Source of the DNA: Xanthobacter oligotrophicus
GTDB taxonomy: Bacteria > Pseudomonadota > Alphaproteobacteria > Rhizobiales > Xanthobacteraceae
DNA length: 64,000 nucleotides
Direction of reading: 5' to 3'
Assembly (NCBI RefSeq): GCF_008364685.1
Contig: NZ_VTTL01000006.1
Coordinates: 186,001-250,000 of the forward strand
In this document: positions 9,002 through 17,061 of the stretch, in pieces
How the letters are laid out: each line of letters begins with the position of its first letter
How positions within the stretch are numbered: the stretch's first letter is position 1
Notes under the pieces: generated by a model
Databases searched by the model: none
What the model was told of the DNA's origin: nothing
Seen by the model: the letters and a program-made list of their open reading frames with translations, nothing else
Translations under genes and position numbers: made by a program

Positions 9002-9589
9002 ATGTCGGCAAAGAAGAGCACGCAGACCCGTCTCGGCTTCAAGACGGGCGAGCACATTGTTTACCCGTCCCACGGCGTGGGCCGCATCATGGCCATCGAG
9101 GAACAGGAAGTCGCCGGTTTCAAGCTCGAACTCTTCGTGATCTCGTTTGAAAAGGACAAGATGACGCTGCGGGTGCCCGTGCCCAAGATCGCCACCGTCG
9201 GCATGCGCAAGCTCTCCGAGACCAATATCGTCGATAAGTCGCTGGAAACTCTTCAGGGTCGCGCCCGCGTGAAGCGCACCATGTGGAGCCGCCGCGCGCA
9301 GGAGTACGAAGCCAAGATCAATTCCGGCGACCTCGTCGCCATCTCCGAAGTGGTGCGGGACCTTTATCGTTCCGACGCCCAGCCCGAGCAGTCCTATTCC
9401 GAGCGCCAGCTTTATGAAGCCGCTCTGGATCGGATGGCCCGCGAGCTTTCGGCGGTGAACAACATCACCGAGACCGAGGCGGTGAAGCTCATCGAGCAGA
9501 ACCTCCTCAAGGGTCCGCGTCGCGGCACCGCCAAGGTGGTGGAAGAGGCCGACATGGACGCCGAGATCGAGGCCGACGAAGCGGCCTGA
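9002..9589 (+). CDS. carD: CarD family transcriptional regulator
   Basis: A 195-residue protein with the N-terminal CarD/CdnL/TRCF RNA-polymerase-interaction domain (F-K-T-G-E-H-I-V-Y-P near the start, then S-H-G-V-G-R-I), followed by the helical DNA-binding domain. CarD proteins bind the polymerase beta subunit and stabilise the open promoter complex, notably at rRNA and growth-related promoters. The ATG at 9002 is preceded by AGGAG ten bases away and gives the usual family N-terminus. An in-frame ATG at 8969 with GGGAG would add 11 residues. A short acidic tail (D-A-E-I-E-A-D-E-A-A) ends the protein. A strong terminator follows. Confidence 0.93.
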   Translation: MSAKKSTQTRLGFKTGEHIVYPSHGVGRIMAIEEQEVAGFKLELFVISFEKDKMTLRVPVPKIATVGMRKLSETNIVDKSLETLQGRARVKRTMWSRRAQEYEAKINSGDLVAISEVVRDLYRSDAQPEQSYSERQLYEAALDRMARELSAVNNITETEAVKLIEQNLLKGPRRGTAKVVEEADMDAEIEADEAA

Positions 9590-9658
9590 TCTTTGCTGCC
9601 TGATCCGGCTGCGTGATCTTGCTTCAAGATCCTGTTTCCGAGATCCTGTTTCCAAGTC

Positions 9659-9691
9659 AAAGACCCGGCTCCGGCCGGGTCTTTCTTTTTT
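9659..9691 (+). terminator. rho-independent terminator of carD
   Basis: AAAGACCCGG and CCGGGTCTTT pair around a short loop and are followed by CTTTTTT. This is a textbook terminator about 70 bases after the carD stop. Confidence 0.9.
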
Positions 9692-9940
9692 GGGCGGTCC
9701 TCTGGAGGCTGTCACAACCCTGCCATGCGTGCGTACGGCGCGGGACAGCCATGTGTCGCCGTCATGTGTGCTGGTCCCGGCGGGCGTTTCCCACGGCCGA
9801 TGCTTGATGCCGGGGTGCGGACCGGGGCTGAGGCCGCGTCTGCGCCTGTCCGGCGGGGACACCGAACATTCCGCAGCTCCGGTGGAACCCGGCGGCGTTT
9901 TGCGCGTTTGTCCGCATGGGGCTGGCTTGGAGAAGCGATC

Positions 9941-10126
9941 ATGTCCACTCGTGACCAGGATCAGCGCAATCCCCAGAACCAGAACCAGAACGAAAAAGGC
10001 CGCGAAGGTCAGGGCAAGGACAAGGGCCAGCAGCAGCAGGCTCAGGTGCCTGGCCAGAAGGGTGGCCAGCAGCAGGGAGGCCAACGGAACGAGAATCAAC
10101 GGGACGAGCGGCGCGACCAGCGCTAG
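9941..10126 (+). CDS. small Gln/Asn-rich disordered protein
   Basis: A 61-residue protein made almost only of Q, N, G, K, R, E and D, with runs such as N-Q-N-Q-N and G-Q-Q-Q-Q-A-Q. It has no hydrophobic core, Cys, Trp or Phe. The ATG has GGAGAAG about six bases upstream, and a strong terminator follows the stop, which supports a real short transcript. The family is not recognised. The composition suggests an intrinsically disordered, perhaps stress-related, protein. The low-complexity sequence means homology searches will be weak. Confidence 0.6.
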   Translation: MSTRDQDQRNPQNQNQNEKGREGQGKDKGQQQQAQVPGQKGGQQQGGQRNENQRDERRDQR

Positions 10127-10212
10127 AGCCGGCTCGGACCAGGCGCTATCAGCCTGATCCCTGAACCCGTCTCTCAGCTCGGCAACATGCCCGAAGACAA
10201 GAGCCGAAGCCG

Positions 10213-10250
10213 CCGGCTGCCCTCTCCCCGGGGGGCAGCCGGTTTTATTT
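10213..10250 (+). terminator. rho-independent terminator
   Basis: CCGGCTGCCC pairs with GGGCAGCCGG and is followed by TTTTATTT. It ends the transcript of the 61-residue gene. The convergent gamma-glutamyltransferase gene ends about 40 bases further on. Confidence 0.8.
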
Positions 10251-10287
10251 CGGGCCTTCCGGATGGCCGCGCCCGCCTTGCGGCGCT

Positions 10288-11898
10288 TCAGACCCCCGCC
10301 GCGCCGCCATCGGAGCGCGGATCATGCGCGCCCTCGATGCGCCCGCCGGGATGCAGCACCACGGCCCCTGCATGGCCCATGGTATCGCTGTAGGCGTCCG
10401 GGACCAGGGCCAGGTCGTGCCCCACCAGCTTGAGGCGCTCCACTACCTCGTCGTCGAAGCGCGGCTCCAGCCGCAGCCGGGTTTCCACATCGCCCCAGGT
10501 GCGGCCCAGCAGCCAGCGCGGCCGGGCGATGGCCTCCCCCAGCGGCACACCGAACAGCACGTGGCGGCTGAAGACGGCGGACTGGGTCTGCGGCTGGCCT
10601 TCTCCGCCCATGGTGCCATAGGCCATCACCCGCCCGTCGGCGAGCACCGCCAGCGCCGGGTTCAGGGTATGGAACGGCCGCCGGCCGGGCGTCAGCGGAT
10701 TGAGAGCGCCTGGCTCCAGCGAGAAGCTGGCGCCGCGATTCTGCATCAGCACGCCGGTGGAAGGCAGCACGCAGCCCGAGCCGAACTCGAAGAAGATGGA
10801 CTGGATATAGGACACCATCAGCCCCGACTTGTCCGCCGCGCCGAGCCACACCGTGTCGCCGCCAGCCTTGCCCTGCGGCCAGGGGAGGGCGCGGCCCATC
10901 TCGATACCGTCGGCCCGCTTGGCGATGGCCTCGGGGGTGAGCAAAGCGGCAAGGTCATGGGTGAGGTGGTCGTAGTCGCACACCACCTTGTCGCGCACCA
11001 GGAAGGCGCGCTTGGTGGCCTCGATGAGGCCGTGCACGTGCTCGAAGCTGTCGCCCCGCTTCACCTTCAGCCGGTCGAACAGAGCGAGGATGAGCAGCGA
11101 GGCCAGCCCCTGGGTGGGCGGCGGGGCGTTGAACAGCCGTCCGGCGCCGATGTCCACCGCCAGCGGCGGGCGCTCCACCGCCGCATAGCGCTTGAGGTCC
11201 TCGCGGGTGACAGGGCTGCCGATGCGCTCCAGGTCCGTCCCAATCTCGCGGCCCACGTCGCCGCGGTAGAAATCGGCGAGGCCGGCGCGGGCCAGATGGT
11301 CGAGGGTGTCGGCGAGGCGCTGCTGTCGCTGGAGCGTTCCCGCCTTCGGCACCGCCCGGTCTGGCGTCAGGAAGGCGGCGGCAAAGCCCGGCGCGTCTTC
11401 CAGCTCGGCTTTCTTCTGCGCGGTGAGGGCGGCCTGGGAGCGCGACACGGCCACGCCCTCGCGGGCATGTCGGACGGCGGGTTCCAGCAGCCTCTTGAGC
11501 GTCATGCGTCCGCCATGGACGGCGGCGGCCTCAAGGGCGAGGCGCCAGCCGTCCACCGCGCCGGGAACGGTGACGGCGGCCAGCGGTCCCCTGGTGGGCA
11601 CCGCCCCAAGGCCGAGGTCATGATAGAAGGGGATGGTGGCGCGGGCGCCGGCGAAGCCGCAGGCCTCGATATAGCGCACCCGGCCCGAGGGCTCGCGGAT
11701 GAGCCAGAAGCCGTCGCCGCCCACATGGTTCATGTGCGGATAGACCACGGCGATGGCGGCGGCTGCCGCCACCATGGCCTCGATGGCGTTGCCGCCCTCG
11801 GCCAGCACCTCGCGTCCCGCCTCCGCCGCCAGCTGGTGCGGGGCGGCGACCATGCCTCCCATGGCGTGGAGGCTCTCGTGGGCTTCGGCCGGCAGCAT
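10288..11898 (-). CDS. gamma-glutamyltransferase family protein
   Basis: A 536-residue Ntn-hydrolase proenzyme. Residues about 1-348 correspond to the large subunit. The autocleavage/nucleophile threonine is Thr349 in G-D-T-V-W-L, and the small-subunit G-G-E-G-Q-P-Q-T-Q motif follows. The start at 11,898 is chosen because AGGAG lies seven bases upstream; the longer frame to 11,931 lacks a ribosome site. No signal peptide is seen, unlike E. coli periplasmic Ggt, so this may be a cytoplasmic branch acting on gamma-glutamyl compounds or acylated beta-lactam-like amides. Substrate uncertain. Confidence 0.88.
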   Translation of the reverse strand: MLPAEAHESLHAMGGMVAAPHQLAAEAGREVLAEGGNAIEAMVAAAAAIAVVYPHMNHVGGDGFWLIREPSGRVRYIEACGFAGARATIPFYHDLGLGAVPTRGPLAAVTVPGAVDGWRLALEAAAVHGGRMTLKRLLEPAVRHAREGVAVSRSQAALTAQKKAELEDAPGFAAAFLTPDRAVPKAGTLQRQQRLADTLDHLARAGLADFYRGDVGREIGTDLERIGSPVTREDLKRYAAVERPPLAVDIGAGRLFNAPPPTQGLASLLILALFDRLKVKRGDSFEHVHGLIEATKRAFLVRDKVVCDYDHLTHDLAALLTPEAIAKRADGIEMGRALPWPQGKAGGDTVWLGAADKSGLMVSYIQSIFFEFGSGCVLPSTGVLMQNRGASFSLEPGALNPLTPGRRPFHTLNPALAVLADGRVMAYGTMGGEGQPQTQSAVFSRHVLFGVPLGEAIARPRWLLGRTWGDVETRLRLEPRFDDEVVERLKLVGHDLALVPDAYSDTMGHAGAVVLHPGGRIEGAHDPRSDGGAAGV

Positions 11899-12149
11899 GC
11901 AAGCTCTCCTTTTCAGCGTGACCAACTTCACGCGACCACCGGGCGGACTTGACCCGGCGGCGCGCGCGTCGCAGTTTCCCGACCCGTTCAGGACCCAAGG
12001 TCCCGGTCTTCCGGCCGGCGCGGCGCGGGGTTCGCGAGGCGCCGTGGCGGGCGAGTCAGGTTCAACAGCCTAGGTAGCATGGACCTGAGGCATTTTGAGC
12101 CAGAGGTATAAGCAGCGGCAGGCCGAGGCCGAAGCCGCGGGAGACGAAA

Positions 12150-12422
12150 ATGGCAGGTTCGCAGGAGGCCGGCTCCAACATGGCGGGTTCCAAGGTGGCG
12201 CGGCACGGCGGCAATCTCTTCACGGTCTTGAGCGCGACCGCGCTCATCGCCACCGAGGCCCTCGCCACGGCCGTTGCCGCCGGCTGGGCGCTGGCGGGCC
12301 TGCTCAATTTGGGCGATGTGGGCGAATATGCCCTGATGGGCCTGTTCGGCCTGGCCGCCGCCTATGTGAGCGTCGTCTATTTCCGCCGCGCCGTGCGCGT
12401 GGAGGCTTCCCTCACCATCTAG
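12150..12422 (+). CDS. small two-helix membrane protein
   Basis: A 90-residue protein with a polar N-terminus (residues 1-20) and two hydrophobic segments (about 24-52 and 58-80), ending in a basic R-R-A-V-R stretch. GGGAGA lies about five bases before the ATG. Similar small proteins are common in Hyphomicrobiales and may help organise inner-membrane complexes, but the family is not recognised here. It is followed directly by REP-like palindromes. Confidence 0.65.
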   Translation: MAGSQEAGSNMAGSKVARHGGNLFTVLSATALIATEALATAVAAGWALAGLLNLGDVGEYALMGLFGLAAAYVSVVYFRRAVRVEASLTI

Positions 12423-12520
12423 AGCGTTTTCCGTTCGCACGGGCTCACCGAAAACGCTCCAGAGTCTCGTATTGAGGCGTTTTCTTCACGCGAACCGGTC
12501 TCCACTTCGCTCGAAAACGC
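12422..12520. repeat. REP-like palindromic element pair
   Basis: There are two adjacent inverted repeats: GAGCGTTTT/AAAACGCTC (12,422-12,459) and GCGTTTT/AAAACGC (12,477-12,520). The second encloses CACGCGAACCGGTCTCCACT, a core shared with the element at 22,718-22,761. Elements of this type are widespread between genes in Hyphomicrobiales. They could fold into RNA hairpins at the 3' end of the preceding gene. Confidence 0.8.
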
Positions 12521-12531
12521 TCCAAGACGCC

Positions 12532-13188
12532 TCAGGGCGCCGGCCGCCACCGCGTGACGATCTGGTCGAGCGGGGGGCGGGGCCGGTCCTCAGCCCGGGC
12601 TGCCGGCCGGCCGATATGGAGGAAGCCGGCCACCTGTTCCGTCGCCGCGACGCCGAGCAGGGCTGCGGCATCCGGATCGCGGCCGGGCCATTTCAGCAGC
12701 CACAAGGCGGAAAAGCCCATTGCGGTGGCCGCCACCACCAAATTCATTGCGGCAGCGCCCGCGGACAGCACCTGATTGAATTCCGGAATCTTGGCCGCCG
12801 GATCGGTGCGGCTCACCACCACCACCGTCACCGGGGCGCGCAGCAGATAGTCGCGCCACATATGGGCCTTCTCCGGCGCAAGGCCGGGGTTCTGCGCGGC
12901 ATAGAGCGCATCCAGCCGGTCGCCGGCGGCGGCGCGCGCCTCCCCTTCGAGCACGATGAAGCGCCACGGCACCAGCCGGCCATGGTCCGGCACCCGGGCG
13001 GCGATGGCGAGCATGCGGTCGAGCTCGGCGGTGTCGGGGCCGGGTTCCACCAGCGCGCGCAGGGGCAGGGAGCGGCGCGTCTCCAGCAGCGCCAGCGTCT
13101 GCGGCACGGGCTCGACCGCGATGGGCGCCAGCGGCGCCGTGGCGGTGGCTGCGGTCTGGTGATGGTGGCGGGGAACCGATTGGGTCAT
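12532..13188 (-). CDS. nitroreductase family protein (YdjA-like)
   Basis: A 218-residue FMN-dependent nitroreductase-fold protein. R-R-S-(L)-R near residue 45 matches the N-terminal FMN-binding arm, V-P-D-H-G-R-L-V-P-W-R follows, and a G-F-S-A-L-W-L-L-K-W segment and a C-terminal H-I-G-R-P complete the fold. The substrate is unknown; members reduce nitro compounds, quinones or related acceptors with NAD(P)H. The start at 13,188 is chosen because the protein then begins shortly before the conserved fold; an upstream frame exists but reads as non-coding. A His/Ala-rich N-terminal leader of about 25 residues is unusual. Confidence 0.85.
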   Translation of the reverse strand: MTQSVPRHHHQTAATATAPLAPIAVEPVPQTLALLETRRSLPLRALVEPGPDTAELDRMLAIAARVPDHGRLVPWRFIVLEGEARAAAGDRLDALYAAQNPGLAPEKAHMWRDYLLRAPVTVVVVSRTDPAAKIPEFNQVLSAGAAAMNLVVAATAMGFSALWLLKWPGRDPDAAALLGVAATEQVAGFLHIGRPAARAEDRPRPPLDQIVTRWRPAP

Positions 13189-13758
13189 GGGCTGTCCTGT
13201 CGGGGCGATCGTCCGGGGGCCAGAGCCCGCGCCGATCGGATTGCACCGGCATCTGATTGGATAACGCATTCTCTTGTAAGGAGTTTAGAGGCGGATCCGG
13301 CTGTTGCGCCAGAAACGTGCCCGCTGCGCCCGGTGAGCGGAGAAAAACACAGGGGCGCGACAATAGAAATGGAGTTGTTCCACACCCCCAACGGAGCGGA
13401 ACCACGTGCGGTCACGCTGCTTTTCCAGGCAAACGGGCTCGCCGGCCCGCCGCGGGTTCAGGGTCCACGCCGCCCCGCTCCACAGATGGCGCCTTGTGGC
13501 CCAACATTCATGTACCAAAGCGAGGCAGATGTGTTAGTCTGTTTGTTGGCCGGAGGAGTGCGCCCATTGTCATGGGTCCTGTTTCCGGCCTGTCCATTAG
13601 GCTGCGAGGCGAGACGCGGGTGGCTGGATTGAGCGTTGTGCGAAGGCGGATTTCAAGACGCCGGGAACGTGCAAGTTAAAGCATGAGAAACGCATTTCAT
13701 CCGGCAGTGGTGGATGGCCCTAAGCCAAAATTGGCGACTGACCTCAACGGAAATACAC
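13189..13758. other. intergenic region between nitroreductase and cold-shock gene
   Basis: No gene is supported in these roughly 570 bases. It must carry the divergent promoters. The part before the cold-shock gene (from about 13,500) is less GC-rich and would be a long 5' leader, as is common for cold-shock genes, but no specific RNA structure was recognised. Confidence 0.4.
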
Positions 13759-14442
13759 ATGAGCCGTAACCGAGACTTCCGAGAGCCGCGCCGCCGTGGC
13801 TTTGATGACGACTTTGCGCCGCCGCGTGATCGCGGCTTCGGAGGGGACCGTCCGTTTTCTTCGCCCAGCAGCAGCTTCAGCGCACCCGCCCCGTCCGGCC
13901 CGCCGATCGACGCCACCGTCAAGTGGTTCAACCCCGAGAAGGGCTTCGGCTTTGTCGAGCTCGCCGATGGCTCGGGTGACGTGTTCCTCCACGCGCGCGC
14001 CCTCGAGGCGGCCGGGCAGGAAAGCGTGCCTCCCGGTTCCAAGCTCTCGGTCCGCGTCGGCCAGGGCCAGAAGGGCCGCCAGGTGACCGAGGTCCTGGAG
14101 GTTGATACCTCTACGGCCGAGGCCGCGCCTGCGCGTCGCAGCTTCGGCGCCGGTCCCGGTGCTGGCGGCGGCGGCTTCGGCGGCGCCCCCCGCGCCGGCG
14201 GCGCCGGTCCCCGTGCGGCCACCGGCCCCACCGAAGAGCGCGTCGGCACCGTGAAGTGGTACAACCCCGACAAGGGTTTCGGCTTCATCGCGGTGGAAGG
14301 CGGCGGCAAGGACGTGTTCGTGCACGTCACCGTCATCTCGCGTTCCGGCCTCACCGACCTGGCCGAAGGCCAGCGCGTGGTGGTGCAGGTGGGTCAGGGC
14401 CCCAAGGGTCCTGAAGCCCGCGGCATCGAGCTCGCCGACTGA
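13759..14442 (+). CDS. cold-shock protein with two cold-shock domains
   Basis: A 227-residue protein with two cold-shock (OB-fold) domains. One is near residues 54-115 (V-K-W-F-N-P-E-K-G-F-G-F and D-V-F-L-H) and the second near 162-226 (V-K-W-Y-N-P-D-K-G-F-G-F and D-V-F-V-H). Both RNP1/RNP2 motifs are intact. The N-terminus is rich in Arg, Phe and Asp, and the linker is Gly/Ala/Pro-rich, both probably disordered. Such double-domain proteins are typical of alphaproteobacteria and bind single-stranded RNA or DNA as chaperones. The ATG at 13,759 is preferred because the 15 codons before it look non-coding. Confidence 0.9.
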   Translation: MSRNRDFREPRRRGFDDDFAPPRDRGFGGDRPFSSPSSSFSAPAPSGPPIDATVKWFNPEKGFGFVELADGSGDVFLHARALEAAGQESVPPGSKLSVRVGQGQKGRQVTEVLEVDTSTAEAAPARRSFGAGPGAGGGGFGGAPRAGGAGPRAATGPTEERVGTVKWYNPDKGFGFIAVEGGGKDVFVHVTVISRSGLTDLAEGQRVVVQVGQGPKGPEARGIELAD

Positions 14443-14453
14443 TCATTCATCCT

Positions 14454-14477
14454 CCCGCCGTCCTTCGGGGCGGCGGG
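14454..14477 (+). terminator. hairpin after cold-shock gene
   Basis: CCCGCCG pairs with CGGCGGG around a TCCTTCGGGG loop, 12 bases after the stop. The following T-run is short (ATTGG), so termination may be partial. Confidence 0.45.
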
Positions 14478-14547
14478 ATTGGATCAACCGAACGGGCGAG
14501 GCTTCCCGCTTCGCCTGTTTTTGGCATTTCTGGAGTTCAAGACCAAA

Positions 14548-14739
14548 ATGGCGCAACAGGCAGAGGCCGACCTTTCGAGCCTGCTCGATCGACTCAAGGC
14601 GGCTCAACGAGACCTGGTACTGACCGCAGCTAAGAGCACCGCCCTTCCTTCCGACGGCATGCTGCGCAAGATTTCCGAGCTGGAAGGCGCCATTGCCGCC
14701 ACCGAGGCTCTCATCCAGGAAGAGGGCGACCGCCGCTGA
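14548..14739 (+). CDS. small helical hypothetical protein
   Basis: A 63-residue, mostly helical protein (A-D-L-S-S-L-L-D-R-L-K-A-A, then K-I-S-E-L-E-G-A-I-A-A-T-E-A-L) with heptad-like leucines, likely a short coiled coil. TGGAG lies upstream of the ATG at a rather long spacing. An in-frame ATG at 14,479 would add 23 residues but overlaps the hairpin after the cold-shock gene. The family is not recognised. It may be co-transcribed with the cold-shock gene by read-through. Confidence 0.6.
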   Translation: MAQQAEADLSSLLDRLKAAQRDLVLTAAKSTALPSDGMLRKISELEGAIAATEALIQEEGDRR

Positions 14740-15134
14740 GCGCGTCCTCGCCCGGCCCGGTTGTCGTCGCGTCCTGAACCGGCTTTCGGCTCGGTGGCGC
14801 GTGGCCCCGGCCGAGGCGCGCGCATCGGCACTTCCACGGGCTGGCCGGCTCTTCCCCGTTCGCATTCCCCGGACGCATGGCGCAGCGTGGTTTCCCGCGC
14901 GATTCAACCTGAGGTCAGCCCTGGCCTTGGGCGCGGGACGTGTGCGAAGTCTGGTCGCGAGCCGTGGTGGCGGGTTCTAGGCACATGCGCGCCCCGACTT
15001 GGTTCAGGTGACTTCGTTCGCCCGCCCTTTTCGTGCGACTTGGCCGCAGCCGTGGTGCGCCACGCGCGGCTTGCCTGCCGACGGCACAGGGGTGTAAGGC
15101 TCGCGGCATCCTTCCTTTTCAGTCCGCCATTGCC
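14740..15134. other. intergenic region before exonuclease III gene
   Basis: About 395 GC-rich bases with open frames on several strands, but none with plausible composition or a ribosome-binding site. No repeat or clear promoter was seen. Confidence 0.4.
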
Positions 15135-15956
15135 TTGCCCCTCACAATCTGCACCTGGAACATCAATTCCGTCCGCATTCGTCTCGACATCGTCCGTGCG
15201 GCGGTGGAGACGCTTCGGCCCGACGTCCTGTGCCTCCAGGAAACCAAGTGCCAGGACGACAAGTTTCCCCTCGCCGCCATCCGCGACATGGGTTTTCCCC
15301 ACATCGCCCTCAACGGGCAGAAGGGCTGGCACGGGGTCGCGACCTTCTCGCGCCGGCCGTTCCTCTCGGTGGAGAAGGGCGATTTCTGCGGTAAGGGTGA
15401 TGCCCGGCACGTGGCGGTGACCCTCGCCCCCGAGCACGCACTGGGCAAGCCGCTGACGGTGCACAATTTCTACGTCCCGGCTGGCGGCGACATCCCGGAC
15501 CCGGAGCTGAACCCCAAGTTCGCCCACAAGCTCGCCTTCCTCGACGAGGTGACGGCCTGGCCGCCGCTCACCGCAGCAGCGGCGGATGCCGGGCGCCACG
15601 CGGTGGTGGTGGGCGACCTCAACATCGCCCCCCTCGAGACCGACGTGTGGGGCCACAAGCAGCTTCTCAACGTGGTCAGCCACACCCCCGTCGAGGTGGA
15701 GAAGCTGAATCGCTTCCAGGCCTCCGGCCCCTGGGTGGACGTGATGCGCACCATCGTGCCGCCCAAGGACAAGCTGTTCACCTGGTGGAGCTACCGCTCG
15801 CCGGACTACACCGCCAACGACCGCGGCCGCAGGCTCGACCATGTCTGGGCCAGCCAGAGCCTGGCGCCGTCCGCGCAGGCCATGACGGTGCTGAAGGACG
15901 CGCGCGGCTGGGAAAAGCCCTCCGACCACGTGCCGGTGGCCCTCACCTTCGGCTGA
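15135..15956 (+). CDS. xth: exodeoxyribonuclease III
   Basis: A 273-residue AP endonuclease/exonuclease III of the endonuclease-exonuclease-phosphatase fold, used in base-excision repair. Motifs in order: T-W-N-I-N-S-V-R (near residue 6), L-Q-E-T-K-C-Q-D with the metal-binding Glu, the N-F-Y-V-P-A-G-G region, V-V-G-D-L-N-I-A-P, and the terminal S-D-H-V-P-V. There is no suitable ATG. TTG at 15,135 gives the family's normal N-terminus; the open frame reaches further back (15,033) but those residues do not fit the family. The start is therefore uncertain. Confidence 0.92.
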   Translation: MPLTICTWNINSVRIRLDIVRAAVETLRPDVLCLQETKCQDDKFPLAAIRDMGFPHIALNGQKGWHGVATFSRRPFLSVEKGDFCGKGDARHVAVTLAPEHALGKPLTVHNFYVPAGGDIPDPELNPKFAHKLAFLDEVTAWPPLTAAAADAGRHAVVVGDLNIAPLETDVWGHKQLLNVVSHTPVEVEKLNRFQASGPWVDVMRTIVPPKDKLFTWWSYRSPDYTANDRGRRLDHVWASQSLAPSAQAMTVLKDARGWEKPSDHVPVALTFG

Positions 15957-16002
15957 CGGGGCGGTGCCGCGCAGCTGGCGCGGCCGTCCCCGGCATCATG
16001 CG

Positions 16003-16695
16003 TCAGGGTTTCGGCGCGAGGTCGAGCAGCGGCGCGCCAAGGTTGGGCAGGCCCAGGGCGGAGCCGATTTTGCCCTTCGGCACCTTGATCACCTGCACCC
16101 CCGACGGCAGCTGGAACAGCTTGGGATCCTGCGGCGCGCGGGTGAGCTTGAGCGCTTCGAACACCGTCTGCTTCTTGCCCTGCACCTCCACCTCGGTGCG
16201 CAGGGCGATGCCGTCCGGCGTGATGCAAGCGGTAGTGGGACCCAGCGCCACGCCACCGACCGCGCTGGCAGGGGCGTCGAGCTTCCACAGGTCGCAGGCC
16301 TCGCCCACCACCTGGCTCTCCCCCACCCGCAGGCCGGAGCCGCTGAGGGCGCCGAGGGCATATTCGGGCGGCAGCTCCATCTCTACCGCCATATTGGGCA
16401 GGTTGGGGGTGCGCACCACCATGCGGCGCGCCCTGAGGTCGATGATGCCCACGATGCTGCCGGGCACGTTGGGCTTGGTCATCTCCACCCGCATCTTGCC
16501 CTGGCTGTGGGCGAGATCCATGCTGCCGCCCCGGCGCAGGTCCGCGCTCAGGGCGAAATCCACCGTCGGCAGCGGCACCGGGTCCGCGCCCGCCGCGCCC
16601 AGGCCGAGCAGCGTCCCGGCCAGAACGGCGCTGAGGGACACGATGGACACAAGGGGGCCGTGCCGCGTTGCCCGGCACGATTGGGGCTGTCGCAT
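16003..16695 (-). CDS. exported hypothetical protein, DUF4412-like
   Basis: A 230-residue protein with a clear signal peptide: basic N-terminus, hydrophobic stretch at about 17-35, and cleavage near A-G-A-D-P. The mature part is beta-rich, with repeated strands reading M-R-V-E-M, R-R-M-V-V-R and R-T-E-V-E-V, one likely disulphide pair (E-A-C-D-L and T-A-C-I-T), and resemblance to DUF4412/LolA-like periplasmic proteins. Function unknown. It converges on the exonuclease gene and is divergent from phoR. Confidence 0.7.
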   Translation of the reverse strand: MRQPQSCRATRHGPLVSIVSLSAVLAGTLLGLGAAGADPVPLPTVDFALSADLRRGGSMDLAHSQGKMRVEMTKPNVPGSIVGIIDLRARRMVVRTPNLPNMAVEMELPPEYALGALSGSGLRVGESQVVGEACDLWKLDAPASAVGGVALGPTTACITPDGIALRTEVEVQGKKQTVFEALKLTRAPQDPKLFQLPSGVQVIKVPKGKIGSALGLPNLGAPLLDLAPKP

Positions 16696-17061
16696 GGTCG
16701 GGTCCTCCGCTTGAACCTCCTCATAGCAGATGGGCGCCGGGGCGCGATCCGTTTAGACGCAAATGGAACGGTTTCAATCCAGAGGGTGAATCGCGGAGCC
16801 CTCCCTAGTGAGAGCCGGCGAGCCGCCTCGTGCCCGTGCCTTGAAAAGAGGATAGTGCTCAAATGGAGCCATCCCATGGCGCCGGCCTTTCGCTGCGGGC
16901 GAGCGTTTGCCGGCTGTGGATCGCCTTACGATCGCGCGGAAGCTGTCGTAATGGCTTCGTTGAGCGGCGCCAGCATCCGAGCAAGCGGACGCCAACGGGC
17001 GATTCGCTCGGCCGGTGCCGGAACGGCGCCCAACATAGACGCCCGGGGAGGCGCAAAGAGA
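16696..17061. other. divergent intergenic region before phoR
   Basis: About 365 bases between the DUF4412-like gene and phoR. No gene is supported. No Pho box was seen here, in contrast to the one downstream of phoR. Confidence 0.4.
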
